Shown piece after piece: positions 30,705 through 38,486 of a stretch of 64,000 bases of DNA. Each line of letters opens with the position of its first letter. Position 1 is the stretch's first letter. Under the pieces are notes generated by a model. The model was given only the letters and a program-made list of their open reading frames with translations. It ran no database searches and was not told where the DNA came from. The stretch is from Actinosynnema sp040640215 (GTDB taxonomy: Bacteria > Actinomycetota > Actinomycetes > Mycobacteriales > Pseudonocardiaceae). Both the position numbers and the translations under genes were made by a program. The stretch covers positions 62,001 to 126,000 of the forward strand of contig NZ_JBFABG010000005.1 in the NCBI RefSeq assembly GCF_040640215.1, read 5' to 3'.

Positions 30705-31331
30705 TCAACCCTTCATGAGGATGCTGAGCACGAACCGCTCCGGGAAGCGGTCCTCCCATCCCCACTGCTGGTGCCAGGTCTGGGTGTTCTGTTCCGTCCC
30801 GTACATCTGGAAGTACCATTGCGGGTCGCCCGCGCTCAGCGTCTCCGCGCTCTCGTGCCGGGCGAAGTTCTCCATTGTGATGTAGTCATTTCCGCTGCGG
30901 GCGACCACCGAGGCGAAGTGGAAGTCCAGCGGACCGGACGAGGCGTCATTCTTCAGCGCCTTGATCATCAAGACGTCGCCGACCGCCGGCGGCGGGGTGA
31001 ACTCGTTGAGTGTGAACTTGCGAGCCGCCGCCAGGAACCCGGCCGGCACGGTCTCGCGCAGCCGGATCGCCTCCTGGAGCAGGTTGGCCAGGTGGCCGAT
31101 GTACGCCTGTTCCTCGACGGGCTTGGGGACTTTGCCGATGGCCGCCTCCCGTGTCCGGTCCAGGTCCTTCTGCCGCTGCGTGGCGTTGGTGCCCGTCAGC
31201 TCGCCGAGGATCTTGTTGACAGCCGCGAAATACCGCTCCTCGCCGACGGTGGGCAGGTTCCGCTGGTGCGTCACCTCGGAGGCGATCTCGTTGCAGCGCT
31301 GGGCGAGACGGACGTCGTTGCCGCGTTGCAC
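30705..31331 (-). CDS. C-terminal part of the DUF4157 protein (separate frame after a frameshift)
   Basis: About 208 residues that continue the DUF4157 protein in a different frame. The region reads NEIASEVTHQRNLPTVGEERYFAAVNKIL and later PPPAVGDVLMIKALKN, FHFASVVARSGNDYITMENFARHE and QWYFQMYGTEQNTQTWHQQW. The His-Phe-Ala-x-Val-Val, the M-E-N-x-A-R and the W-Y-F-Q-M-Y-G boxes recur at the C-termini of DUF4157 proteins and suggest a papain/NlpC-like or related effector domain. The mechanism is not established. It has no plausible start of its own (only a GTG at 31331), so it probably belongs to the upstream gene. See the frameshift finding. Confidence 0.6.
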   Translation of the reverse strand: MQRGNDVRLAQRCNEIASEVTHQRNLPTVGEERYFAAVNKILGELTGTNATQRQKDLDRTREAAIGKVPKPVEEQAYIGHLANLLQEAIRLRETVPAGFLAAARKFTLNEFTPPPAVGDVLMIKALKNDASSGPLDFHFASVVARSGNDYITMENFARHESAETLSAGDPQWYFQMYGTEQNTQTWHQQWGWEDRFPERFVLSILMKG

Positions 31332-32434
31332 GGTCGGCTCGGTCTCCGTGCTGTAGCTGGGGGCTGCCGTACCACCACCGGCTCGACCTGCCAGAGGACC
31401 AGTTCCTCCGACTTGTTCTTGATCTTGAGGATCTTCCGTGTTCGACGAAGGACGAGGTAGTCGCCACTTTCGGCTTGCCGGATCTGAACTATGCCTTTGA
31501 GGTGCTTGTCGGCTTCCGCGATGCGTTTCTCGGTGGCGAAGAACGCCTTGGCCTGGCCTTCGACGTCTTCGATGGCCAGGTCGCGCTTTGCCGAGATGCG
31601 CAGCGGCACGGTGCCTTCGTACCGGATGTTCGGCTCACCGGACCCGCTGACGTAGCTGTTGTCGACTGGGTGCTGCGACGGGAAGAAGTCCTCGCCGGGG
31701 GGCCGCTCCTGGCCTTGCTCGTCGCGCGAGCCCCGGGTGGGGTAGTCGGTCTCGCCCGGCTGCATGACCACGTAGCGCTGCACCGATTCCTCGTCCGCCC
31801 GGCCGCTCGGCTCACGCTGGTCGATCGCGGTGGTTCCCGGGATCGACGGCTGCACGCCGGAGGTGACTTGGCGTGCGTTGGCCTCGGCGGCCCGCTCGAA
31901 GCGGTCGTTCGGATCGGAGACCGTGAGACCGTCGCCGTGGTCGGTCCCGGCGACGGGGCCGGAGCGTTGCTGGATCACGTGGGTCAGCTCGTGGGCCAGC
32001 GTGTGCTTGTCGGCTCCGCCGTCGCCGATGACCACGTGGTCGCCCGAGGTGTAGGCCCGTGCCCCGATCTCGGCGGCGGAAGCCCTGGCGGTGCTGTCGG
32101 CGTGGATGCGGACGTCCGAGAAGTCCGCGCCGAGCCGGGCTTCCATCTCGGTACGTGTGTCGTTGTCCAGGGGGCGACCGCCGGCGCGCAGGACGTCGTG
32201 GACGGCGGAGCGCTGTACGGGATGCCCGGCCTGCTGATGGTTGCCGTCGGTGTCGTGCTGGTGTCGCTCCTGGGCCCCCGGGTGTCCGGCGCGGCAGAGC
32301 ATCTGGACGACTGCCGCGTTGCCGATGGTGCTCTGCAACGCGAGCAGTGGCGTCCGGGGCGCGGCCTGAGGTTGACGGGCCGGTGCGTCGACCTTTCGCA
32401 CCCCGGCCGTCCTGGCCTGATTTTCAGCGTGCAT
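31271..32434 (-). CDS. DUF4157 domain protein (eCIS effector/toxin-like), N-terminal part
   Basis: A 387-codon frame starting MHAENQARTAGVRKV, with GAGGGAGAG 4 bases upstream. LLALQSTIGNAAVVQML is the leader of DUF4157 proteins. The DUF4157 domain holds PLDNDTRTEMEARLGADFSDVRIH and the zinc-protease-like TLAHELTHVIQQ (HExxH). The domain is common in proteins linked to extracellular contractile injection systems and polymorphic toxins; no such structural genes are in this window. After LVLWQVEPVVVRQPP (about residue 358) the frame loses sense and the C-terminal domain continues in another frame from the same spot. Confidence 0.7.
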   Translation of the reverse strand: MHAENQARTAGVRKVDAPARQPQAAPRTPLLALQSTIGNAAVVQMLCRAGHPGAQERHQHDTDGNHQQAGHPVQRSAVHDVLRAGGRPLDNDTRTEMEARLGADFSDVRIHADSTARASAAEIGARAYTSGDHVVIGDGGADKHTLAHELTHVIQQRSGPVAGTDHGDGLTVSDPNDRFERAAEANARQVTSGVQPSIPGTTAIDQREPSGRADEESVQRYVVMQPGETDYPTRGSRDEQGQERPPGEDFFPSQHPVDNSYVSGSGEPNIRYEGTVPLRISAKRDLAIEDVEGQAKAFFATEKRIAEADKHLKGIVQIRQAESGDYLVLRRTRKILKIKNKSEELVLWQVEPVVVRQPPATARRPSRPCNAATTSVSPSAATRSPPR

Positions 32435-32881
32435 ACGACTCTCCCTCGGTGGACAGACGACTCCCCCTGGGTACCTGGGACGTGGGCGGTCGAGCCAGGT
32501 ACCCGAGGGCAGAGTGAGGGCAACGTCGGGGCTGAGCAGCGGCACGGCGGTCGGCGTTGGCACCGGAGTCCCGGCGAACGGCCACAACGCCGGCAATGAC
32601 GGCCCGTCGCAGCTTCCTCGCCAACACCCCGACTGGTACCGGCCCGCCGAGCTGGGCCACCGCCAGGCCGTAGTACTTGGTAGTGCAGGTGACCACCGAG
32701 TTGGTGACCAGGGTCAGGAACCACCGGTGCGTGCAGCGACTCGCTCGCCGTTCGGGCCGGCACGACCTGGAGCAGGTACGCACCAGGCGACCGCTCACCG
32801 CGATATTCGCCGAGAACTCATGACAGTCGACTACGCGACCTCACCACTCCCTGGAGAAGGGTCACCAGCCGCTCGGTCCGG
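32435..32881. other. 447-base gap between the DUF4157 and NmrA-type genes; no gene recognised
   Basis: All frames here are short or of shadow-like composition. A minus-strand frame ending near 32424 contains a hydrophobic stretch but has no ribosome-binding site and no family resemblance. The stretch near 32845-32870 has imperfect dyad symmetry that I could not assign. The upstream promoter of the DUF4157 gene must lie here. Confidence 0.4.
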
Positions 32882-33799
32882 TCAACGGGCATCGGCTGCT
32901 TCCGGATTGGCCAGGACCGCAGGTTTGAGGACCTGCGCGCGGCGGTCGGCCGGCGCGGCCAGTTCCCGCGCCGTGAAGGCGGGTAGGTGTTCACCGAGGA
33001 AGTCGACCAGCCGGCGCGGCTCGTGGCCGGTTACGGCCCGGACGGTGGGGGTCGGCGTTTCCCGGTGCGTCCGGGTGAGGGCCTGGATCTCCAGCAGGTG
33101 CTCGACCAGCCACCCCGGCTGCCCGGTTCGGGCGAGGTCGTGGCGCATCCGGTCCGGGGGCAGGTCCAGGTAGCGGGTGGGCCGGCCGAGCGCGGTGAGC
33201 AGGTCGGCCACCTCCGGGTAGCTGACGGCCTCCGGTCCGGTCAGCACCAGCGCCTGTCCCCGGGTGCTCCGGCCGGTGAGCGCGACGGCGGCCACGTCGG
33301 CGACGTCGCGGGCGTCGACCATGTTGAGCGGGTGGTCGCCGGTCGTGCCGGTGAACGTCCCGGTGCGCCCGATCATCGGCGCGAGGCGCAGCAGGTTCTG
33401 CTGGAACGCGTAGGGGCGCAGGAACGTGTGCTCAAGCCCGGCCGCGACGACGGCGTGCTCGACCTCCTGGTGGATGCGGGCCACGGCCACCGCGTCGGAC
33501 GCCGGGGCCGAGAGCTTCACGAGGTGCTCGACGCCCGCCCGCGCGGCGGCGGCCACGACGTCCAGTTCCAGTTCGCGTTGCCGGGGGCCGTTGCCCATCG
33601 CGAGGAACACCTGGCCCGCGCCGGTGAGGGCGGCGCGGAGGGCAACGGGGTCGCCCGCGTCGCCGACGACGTACCGCACGCCGGGGACCGGCTCGGCCGG
33701 CTCGGTGCGGACCAGCGCCGTCACGGGTGCGTGGCGGGCGGCGAGGCGGGGCAGCAGTGCGGAACCGACGGTTCCGGTGCCTCCGATGACGAGGATCAC
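32882..33799 (-). CDS. NmrA/SDR-type NAD(P)-binding protein, second copy
   Basis: A 305-residue NmrA-like protein: ILVIGGTGTVGSALLPRLAARHAPVTALVRTEP (GxxGxxG), GAGQVFLAMGNGPRQ, HLVKLSAPASDAVAVARIHQEVE and TFLRPYAFQQNLLRLAPMI, the last being the conserved L-R-P-x-x-F-M-E/Q-N segment. It binds NAD(P) and may act as a redox sensor or reductase. GTG start, AAAGGA about 8 bases upstream. Its start overlaps by four bases the stop of the small membrane protein upstream, forming a two-gene operon divergent from a LysR regulator. Confidence 0.88.
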   Translation of the reverse strand: MILVIGGTGTVGSALLPRLAARHAPVTALVRTEPAEPVPGVRYVVGDAGDPVALRAALTGAGQVFLAMGNGPRQRELELDVVAAAARAGVEHLVKLSAPASDAVAVARIHQEVEHAVVAAGLEHTFLRPYAFQQNLLRLAPMIGRTGTFTGTTGDHPLNMVDARDVADVAAVALTGRSTRGQALVLTGPEAVSYPEVADLLTALGRPTRYLDLPPDRMRHDLARTGQPGWLVEHLLEIQALTRTHRETPTPTVRAVTGHEPRRLVDFLGEHLPAFTARELAAPADRRAQVLKPAVLANPEAADAR

Positions 33800-34278
33800 G
33801 ACGACGTCCTTTCGGCGCGGACGGTGTCCGCAGGGGTGGGTGGGGTGCGCCGACCTCGGCGCGGGGAGCGGGACCGTGCCCACGCCCGGCCGGACAGACC
33901 GCCGCCGATCGCGGCGGAACCGAGCGTGAACTGAAGGACCGAGAGGTCGGCCAGGCCGTTGCCGATCAGCAGGGCGCTCGCCGCACCGGCCAACACCGTG
34001 CACACCAGAGCGGCCACGGCGACGGTGCGGGCGACGACGCCCCGGCCCGCCGCCTCGGGTGGGGTGCGGCCGTGCAGCCACAGCGTGACGAGCGTGGCCG
34101 CTGCGGCGGACGGGATGGCGATGGTGGTGCAGGAGGCTTGTTCGAGCCGGTCCGCGAACGCCGGATCGGGCACGAGCTGGGCGTTGAGGTAGGCGGTCAC
34201 GGCCGGGAAGGCGTAGGCGGGCACCGCGCTGCGGATCACCGCCGACAGCCGGCCGGGGCGGGATCGGGCGTGGTTCAC
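33796..34278 (-). CDS. small membrane protein of unknown function
   Basis: A 160-residue protein with three to four hydrophobic helices: SAVPAYAFPAVTAYLNAQLV, CTTIAIPSAAAATLVTLWL, VVARTVAVAALVCTVLAGAASALLIG and LSVLQFTLGSAAIGGGLSG, and a basic C-terminal tail. No family is recognised. It is the first gene of the operon with the NmrA-type gene, coupled by a four-base overlap, and faces the LysR gene, so the three probably form one regulated unit. Confidence 0.65.
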   Translation of the reverse strand: MNHARSRPGRLSAVIRSAVPAYAFPAVTAYLNAQLVPDPAFADRLEQASCTTIAIPSAAAATLVTLWLHGRTPPEAAGRGVVARTVAVAALVCTVLAGAASALLIGNGLADLSVLQFTLGSAAIGGGLSGRAWARSRSPRRGRRTPPTPADTVRAERTSS

Positions 34279-34350
34279 GGGTTCCTCCGATGTCGGGTGG
34301 ACACGGGGAACGCTACGAATGTTGCTGCTGGCGCACTAGACGACAGTTGA

Positions 34351-34365
34351 CGAACAGATTGTTCG
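34351..34365. promoter_or_regulatory. candidate LysR binding site
   Basis: CGAACA GAT TGTTCG is a perfect 6-base inverted repeat with a 3-base centre, 20 bases before the LysR start and between the divergent LysR and membrane-protein genes. It does not follow the T-N11-A rule strictly, but its position is right for LysR control of both promoters. Confidence 0.55.
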
Positions 34366-34385
34366 CCTGTGTGCAACGATGAATC

Positions 34386-35291
34386 ATGCCCGTACCGGAT
34401 CTGGCTCTCGATGACGTCGCCGTGTTCGTCCGGGTCGTCGACACCGGTGGGTTCACGGCGGCGGCCGACGCGCTGCACGTGCCGAAGTCGACGGTGAGCC
34501 GGCGGGTCGCCCGCCTGGAACGGCGGCTCGGCACGCGACTGCTGAACCGGACCACCCGCGCGGTGACGCCGACCGAGGCCGGCCGGTCGTTCTACGCCCG
34601 CGCCTCGGCGGCGCTGGCCGAGCTGCACGACGCGGCGAGCGCGGCGTTCGACGAGCGCGAGGTGCCCCGGGGGGCTGTGCGGCTCGGGGCACCGCCGGAC
34701 GTGGGTGCCGAGCTGCTCCCCGCCCTGCTCGCCGGGTTCGTCGCGGAGCACCCGGGGGTGCGGGTCGAGGTGACGATCGTCGTGGACCCGCCGGACCTGG
34801 TGGGGCAGGGCCTCGACGTCACCCTCCAGGTCGGCCGGCCGCACCACCCGGCGCTGTCGGCGGTGCAGTTGCAGGACATGGGTTTCGGGCTGTTCGCGGC
34901 ACCGTCCTACGTGGAACGGGAGGGTGCGCCGGGGTCGGTCGCGGAGTTGGCCGGGCGGGCGTGCGTGGTGTTCCGCCCGGAGCGGGGTCTGGGCCGGTGG
35001 CGGCTGTACCGGGCCGAGGACCCGGCCGGTGCCGTGGACGTGGTGGTGCGCGGCCCGCTCGCGGCCGACGACATCACGTTCGTGCGCCGCGCCGCGATCG
35101 CCGGTGCCGGCGTGGCCCTGCTCCCCCGCCTGGTCGGCGAGATCGCCGTGCGCGAGGGGCAGTTGTGCCCGGTGCTGCCGGAGTACCGCACCGACGGCCT
35201 GCCGCTCTACCTGGTCTCCCCCGCGTCACCCCACGTGCCGCTGAAGGTCCGGGCTCTGCGCGATTTCCTCCTGGCGCACTTCCCGCGCTGA
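34386..35291 (+). CDS. LysR family transcriptional regulator
   Basis: A 301-residue LysR-type regulator. HTH: LDDVAVFVRVVDTGGFTAAADALHVPKSTVSRRVARLERRLGTRLLNRTTRAVTPTEAG. The substrate-binding domain shows the two-lobe pattern (GAVRLGAPPDVGAELLPALLAGFVAEHPGVRVEV and GAGVALLPRLVGEIAVREG). It is divergent from the membrane protein/NmrA operon, the usual layout for a target. Subgroup resembles the AaeR/DsdC-like LTTRs that respond to aromatic or small acidic ligands, but the inducer is unknown. Confidence 0.92.
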   Translation: MPVPDLALDDVAVFVRVVDTGGFTAAADALHVPKSTVSRRVARLERRLGTRLLNRTTRAVTPTEAGRSFYARASAALAELHDAASAAFDEREVPRGAVRLGAPPDVGAELLPALLAGFVAEHPGVRVEVTIVVDPPDLVGQGLDVTLQVGRPHHPALSAVQLQDMGFGLFAAPSYVEREGAPGSVAELAGRACVVFRPERGLGRWRLYRAEDPAGAVDVVVRGPLAADDITFVRRAAIAGAGVALLPRLVGEIAVREGQLCPVLPEYRTDGLPLYLVSPASPHVPLKVRALRDFLLAHFPR

Positions 35292-35303
35292 GGCGGATCG
35301 GCT

Positions 35304-35903
35304 TCACCCGCGCCGCGCGAGGATGGCGGCGTGGGGCCGTCTGCCCGGTACGACGAGGCTTTCCGTTGCCTCCACGAGGAAACCCGCGTCGTCGAGGCGC
35401 TGCGACATCTCCTGGACCGGCCAGAAGTACGCGGTCGTCACGGCGTGCGGGAACGGCTCGACCCGCGCGCCCTCGAACATGCCGAGCAGCAGGCTGCCGC
35501 CCTCGCGCAGGCACCGGGCGAACTCGCCGAGGACGCGGGGCACGTCCCGGGGGTCGGTGTGGATGATCGAGTACCACGACAGGACGCCGGCCAGCGAGCG
35601 GTCGGGGACGCCGAGCGCGTCCAGCTCGGCAACGCGGTAGGAGCCGGCGGGGAAGCGCGATCGGGCGATCTCGACGAAGCGCGGCACCAGGTCCACGCCC
35701 TCGACGTCGCAGCCCCGCGCGCGCAGGAAGTCGGTCCACTGCCCCGGCCCGCACCCCGCGTCGACGATGGGCCCGGACACCCCGTCGGCCCACCCGGACA
35801 CCGACTTCCGGTCCAGCTCGGGCATGCCCTCCGGCGGGCAGAACAGGGCGGTGTACTCCTCCGCCCGCCGGCCGTACGCGTCGCGCACGTCGTCCACCGA
35901 CAC
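35304..35903 (-). CDS. class I SAM-dependent methyltransferase
   Basis: A 199-residue Rossmann-fold methyltransferase. SAM motif I is GPIVDAGCGPGQWTDFLRARG, the acidic residue of motif II is in VEGVDLVPRFVEIARSRF, and motif III-IV segments are AELDALGVPDRSLAGVLSWYSIIHT and GGSLLLGMFEGARVEPF. The Methyltransf_11 subtype fits small-molecule methylation. GTG start with AGGAGG 6 bases upstream, the best ribosome-binding site in this part of the window. It is convergent with the LysR gene, with a short spacer. Substrate unknown. Confidence 0.88.
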   Translation of the reverse strand: MSVDDVRDAYGRRAEEYTALFCPPEGMPELDRKSVSGWADGVSGPIVDAGCGPGQWTDFLRARGCDVEGVDLVPRFVEIARSRFPAGSYRVAELDALGVPDRSLAGVLSWYSIIHTDPRDVPRVLGEFARCLREGGSLLLGMFEGARVEPFPHAVTTAYFWPVQEMSQRLDDAGFLVEATESLVVPGRRPHAAILARRG

Positions 35904-36118
35904 CGAGCACCTCCTGGGGATCGCGGCGTCCGATCTCGCCGCCGCACGCTCGCCGCCGACATCGAACCACCCCCGGGCCCGGTCGGGTGATGTGCTCGAC
36001 CACGGTTGTCGTGGTGTTGGCCGAGCGGATCAGGATGCCTACGCTGGTCCACGGCACGTGCACCGCACGTGTCCCACGGAAGGACCACAGGAACCACGAG
36101 TATCCTCGGGAGCCTCCA

Positions 36119-36703
36119 GTGAGAAGCTCGAAGACCGTGCTGTTCGCCCTGCTCGTCACCTGCGCGGCCGGCCTCCCCGCCGCCGCATCGGCCGCGCCGG
36201 CGTCGGCGGACCGGCACGCGTTCGCCCTGTCCAGCACCGCTTTCGCCAACGGCGGCAGCATCCCCAAGATCCACGAGTGCACCAGCGGCGGCGGCAACGA
36301 CCCCGCCAAGAAGAACGAGTCCCCTCCCCTGGCGTGGTCGGGCGCTCCGGCCGCCGCCAAGAGCTACGCGGTCGTCATGCGCGACCTGGACAACGCGAGT
36401 CTCGTCCACTGGGTCGTCTACGACATCCCGGTGGGCGCGACCTCGCTCCCCCAGAACGTGCAGCACGTCTACCAGCCCCCGGTCCCGGCCGGAGCCCGGC
36501 AGGTCTACTACCGGGGGAGCGCGAGCCTGTTCGGCTACCAAGGACCGTGTTCGCCCTCGACGGTGAACACCTACGAGTTCGTCGTGCACGCGCTCGACCG
36601 GGCGTCGTTGACCACCCTGAACGCCAACTCGTCGACCCAGGCCGCCGTCAGGGCGATCACGGCGGCCTCGATCGGCTCGGCCAGGATCAGCGGCGAGTCG
36701 TAG
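36119..36703 (+). CDS. secreted phosphatidylethanolamine-binding (YbhB/YbcL) protein
   Basis: A 194-residue protein with an N-terminal signal peptide (SSKTVLFALLVTCAAGLPAAASAAPASA). The mature part is a PEBP/Raf kinase inhibitor-like fold: ESPPLAWSGAPAAAKSYAVVMRDLDN (D-x-D box), LVHWVVYDIPVGATSLP, and the CSPSTVNTYEFVVHALD end. These proteins bind anionic phospholipids or act as small-molecule carriers; the secreted form is common in actinobacteria. Start GTG with GGGAG 6 bases upstream; frames upstream of it are open but lack a signal sequence. It ends 54 bases before the convergent Rox-type gene, with a hairpin between. Confidence 0.85.
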   Translation: MRSSKTVLFALLVTCAAGLPAAASAAPASADRHAFALSSTAFANGGSIPKIHECTSGGGNDPAKKNESPPLAWSGAPAAAKSYAVVMRDLDNASLVHWVVYDIPVGATSLPQNVQHVYQPPVPAGARQVYYRGSASLFGYQGPCSPSTVNTYEFVVHALDRASLTTLNANSSTQAAVRAITAASIGSARISGES

Positions 36704-36710
36704 GGCCACC

Positions 36711-36745
36711 GCGCGCCGCCCGTAGACCGCCGTGGGGCGGCGCGC
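36711..36745. terminator. bidirectional hairpin between convergent genes
   Basis: GCGCGCCGCCC and its exact complement GGGCGGCGCGC enclose a 13-base loop. It lies between the convergent PEBP and Rox-type genes and could end both transcripts. Confidence 0.75.
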
Positions 36746-36756
36746 ACCGGGCGTCC

Positions 36757-38184
36757 TCAGCCGGCGGCAGCGCCGAACCACGTGGGCAGCCGGTCGACCA
36801 GGTCGTCCTGGTCGTCGCCGACCCACGCCACGTGGCCGTCCGGCCGCAGCAGCACGGCGGGCACGTCCAGCTCCTCGCTGACGTCCACGACGTGGTCGAC
36901 CCGGTCGGCCCAGCCCGCCACCGACAGCCGCCCGGTCTGGTCGAGCAGCAGTCCCCGGCCGCCGTGCAGCAGGCCGTAGAGGCGTCCCCGCCGCAGGCGC
37001 ACGTCCCGCAGCCGGCGGCCGAGCAGCTCGTGCCCCGGACCGAAGTCGTAGCGGATCGCGGTCGCGATGATCTTCTCGATCAGGTACCGGCCGACCTCGG
37101 GGAACTGCATCAACTCCGCCATCAGCGCGCGCACCGCGCCCGGACCCGGTTCGAGGGTCGTGAGCTCGGCCTGCGCGCGGGTGTTGTCCAGCACGGCGGC
37201 GGCGACCGGACGCCGTTCGGTCTGGTAGCTGTCGAGCAGCTTCTCCGGTGCCCAGCCCCGGACCTGTGCGGCCAGCTTCCAGCCGAGGTTGACCGCGTCC
37301 TGAAGGCCGAGGTTGAGGCCCTGCCCGCCGTAGGGCGGGTGGATGTGCGCGGCGTCGCCGGCCAGCAGCACCCGGCCGAGGCGGTAGTGCTCGGCCAGCC
37401 GGGTGGCATCCCCGAAGCGGGAGAGCCAGCGCGGGGAGCGCATGCCGAAGTCGGTGCCGGCGAGCTTGCGCACCTGCTGCTTCAGCTCGTCCAGGGTCGG
37501 CGGCACGGTGCGGTCCTCGGCCACCCCCTCGGCGGGCGCGCCGATGCGGTAGACCCCGTCGCCGAGCGGGATGGCACCGAACCGCTTGTGGGTCTGGTGG
37601 ACTTCGGCCACGACGGCGGCCACGGTCTCCGGCGGGGCGGTCAGCTCCACTTCGCCCAGCAGTGTCTCGACCCTGCTGGGTTCGCCCGGGAAGTCGACGC
37701 CGAGCAGGGTGCGGACCGTGCTGCGACCGCCGTCGCAGCCGACGAGGTAGCGCGCACGCAGGCGCGTGCCGTCGGCGAGTTCGGCGGTCACCCCGTGGTC
37801 GTCCTGGTCGAGCCCGACCAGTGCGCGCGAGTACCCGATCTCGACGCCGAGCCCGGCGGCGCGCTCGATCAGCAGGCGTTCGGTGGTGGTCTGGGGAATG
37901 GCGAGGACGTACGGGTGCGTGGTGTCCAGTCCTTCCGGCGGCGGTGTGCGGATACCGGCGAAGAATCCACCGAGCGGGTGTTTCGTGCCGAGTTCGAGGA
38001 ATCGCTCCACCACTCCGCGCTGGTCCAACACCTCCAGGCTGCGCGCGTGCAGGCCGAGCCCCCGGACGACCTTGGTCGGCTCCGCGTCCTTCTCCAGCAC
38101 GACCACGTGCACGTCGTGCAACCGCAGCTCACCGGCCAGCATCACGCCGGTCGGCCCGCCGCCGACCACGATCACGTCGATCAT
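36757..38184 (-). CDS. rox: Rox-type rifamycin monooxygenase, copy 2
   Basis: A 475-residue group A flavin monooxygenase very close to characterised Rox enzymes: MIDVIVVGGGPTGVMLAGEL, VVRGLGLHARSLEVLDQRGVVERFLELG, YLVGCDGGRSTVRTLLGVDFPGEPSRVETL, GMRSPRWLSRFGDATRLAEHY, GDAAHIHPPYGGQGLNLGLQDA, and the thioredoxin-like tail ending PAVLLRPDGHVAWVGDDQDDL. It should use NADPH and O2 to inactivate rifamycins. The ATG is chosen because GGGGGAG sits 5 bases upstream; a GTG 33 codons earlier is in frame but adds unconserved sequence. A rifamycin-associated-element-like palindrome is 105 bases before the ATG, which strengthens the assignment. Confidence 0.9.
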   Translation of the reverse strand: MIDVIVVGGGPTGVMLAGELRLHDVHVVVLEKDAEPTKVVRGLGLHARSLEVLDQRGVVERFLELGTKHPLGGFFAGIRTPPPEGLDTTHPYVLAIPQTTTERLLIERAAGLGVEIGYSRALVGLDQDDHGVTAELADGTRLRARYLVGCDGGRSTVRTLLGVDFPGEPSRVETLLGEVELTAPPETVAAVVAEVHQTHKRFGAIPLGDGVYRIGAPAEGVAEDRTVPPTLDELKQQVRKLAGTDFGMRSPRWLSRFGDATRLAEHYRLGRVLLAGDAAHIHPPYGGQGLNLGLQDAVNLGWKLAAQVRGWAPEKLLDSYQTERRPVAAAVLDNTRAQAELTTLEPGPGAVRALMAELMQFPEVGRYLIEKIIATAIRYDFGPGHELLGRRLRDVRLRRGRLYGLLHGGRGLLLDQTGRLSVAGWADRVDHVVDVSEELDVPAVLLRPDGHVAWVGDDQDDLVDRLPTWFGAAAG

Positions 38185-38288
38185 CCAACTCCCCCGTCGT
38201 ACCGGTGTGATTCCGGCTGATCCCGTTCGCGGTGCACTCGATTCCCGCGCGGGTGCCGGCTCCGGCCGGTGATTCTGCGCCACGACCC

Positions 38289-38307
38289 GGGTCTTGCCGC
38301 AAGTCCC
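38289..38307. promoter_or_regulatory. rifamycin-associated element (RAE)-like palindrome
   Basis: On the minus strand the site reads GGGACTTGCGGCAAGACCC, an inverted repeat with a perfect CTTGC-G-GCAAG core. A 19-base palindrome with this core, the RAE, is documented upstream of rifamycin-inactivating genes in actinobacteria. It lies a few bases downstream of a TATAGC -10-like sequence (38315-38320) and 105 bases before the rox ATG. Confidence 0.75.
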
Positions 38308-38328
38308 CCTGTGCGCTATAAATTAGAC

Positions 38329-38359
38329 ATGGCAAGGAGTGTTCATCGCTCCTTGCCAT
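38329..38359. repeat. 11-bp inverted repeat upstream of the rox promoter region
   Basis: ATGGCAAGGAG and its complement CTCCTTGCCAT flank TGTTCATCG. The position, directly upstream of the RAE and a -10-like box, suggests a second control element or a hairpin insulating the promoter from the protease gene upstream. Confidence 0.6.
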
Positions 38360-38416
38360 CGTCATTTTCCGCCCGCCGTGGTCGGTCGGTTCGAGCGGCG
38401 GCCCGGGTGCGGACGT

Positions 38417-38458
38417 GGTGAAGGGGAGAGGTCGCTCTCGCGGCCTCTCCCCTTCACC
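38417..38458. terminator. terminator hairpin of the S1 protease gene
   Basis: GGTGAAGGGGAGAGG and its exact complement (15 bases) enclose a 12-base loop with a further inner CGC/GCG pairing. It is 29 bases past the stop of the minus-strand protease gene, the ideal position for a terminator. Confidence 0.85.
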
Positions 38459-38486
38459 CCCACCACCCGGTGGAGCCGGGAAGTCC

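Noticed and set aside
32435..32881. Minus-strand frame with a hydrophobic stretch, and an imperfect dyad near 32845-32870 resembling MerR sites
   Set aside because: No start with ribosome-binding site and only partial symmetry; no MerR gene nearby.
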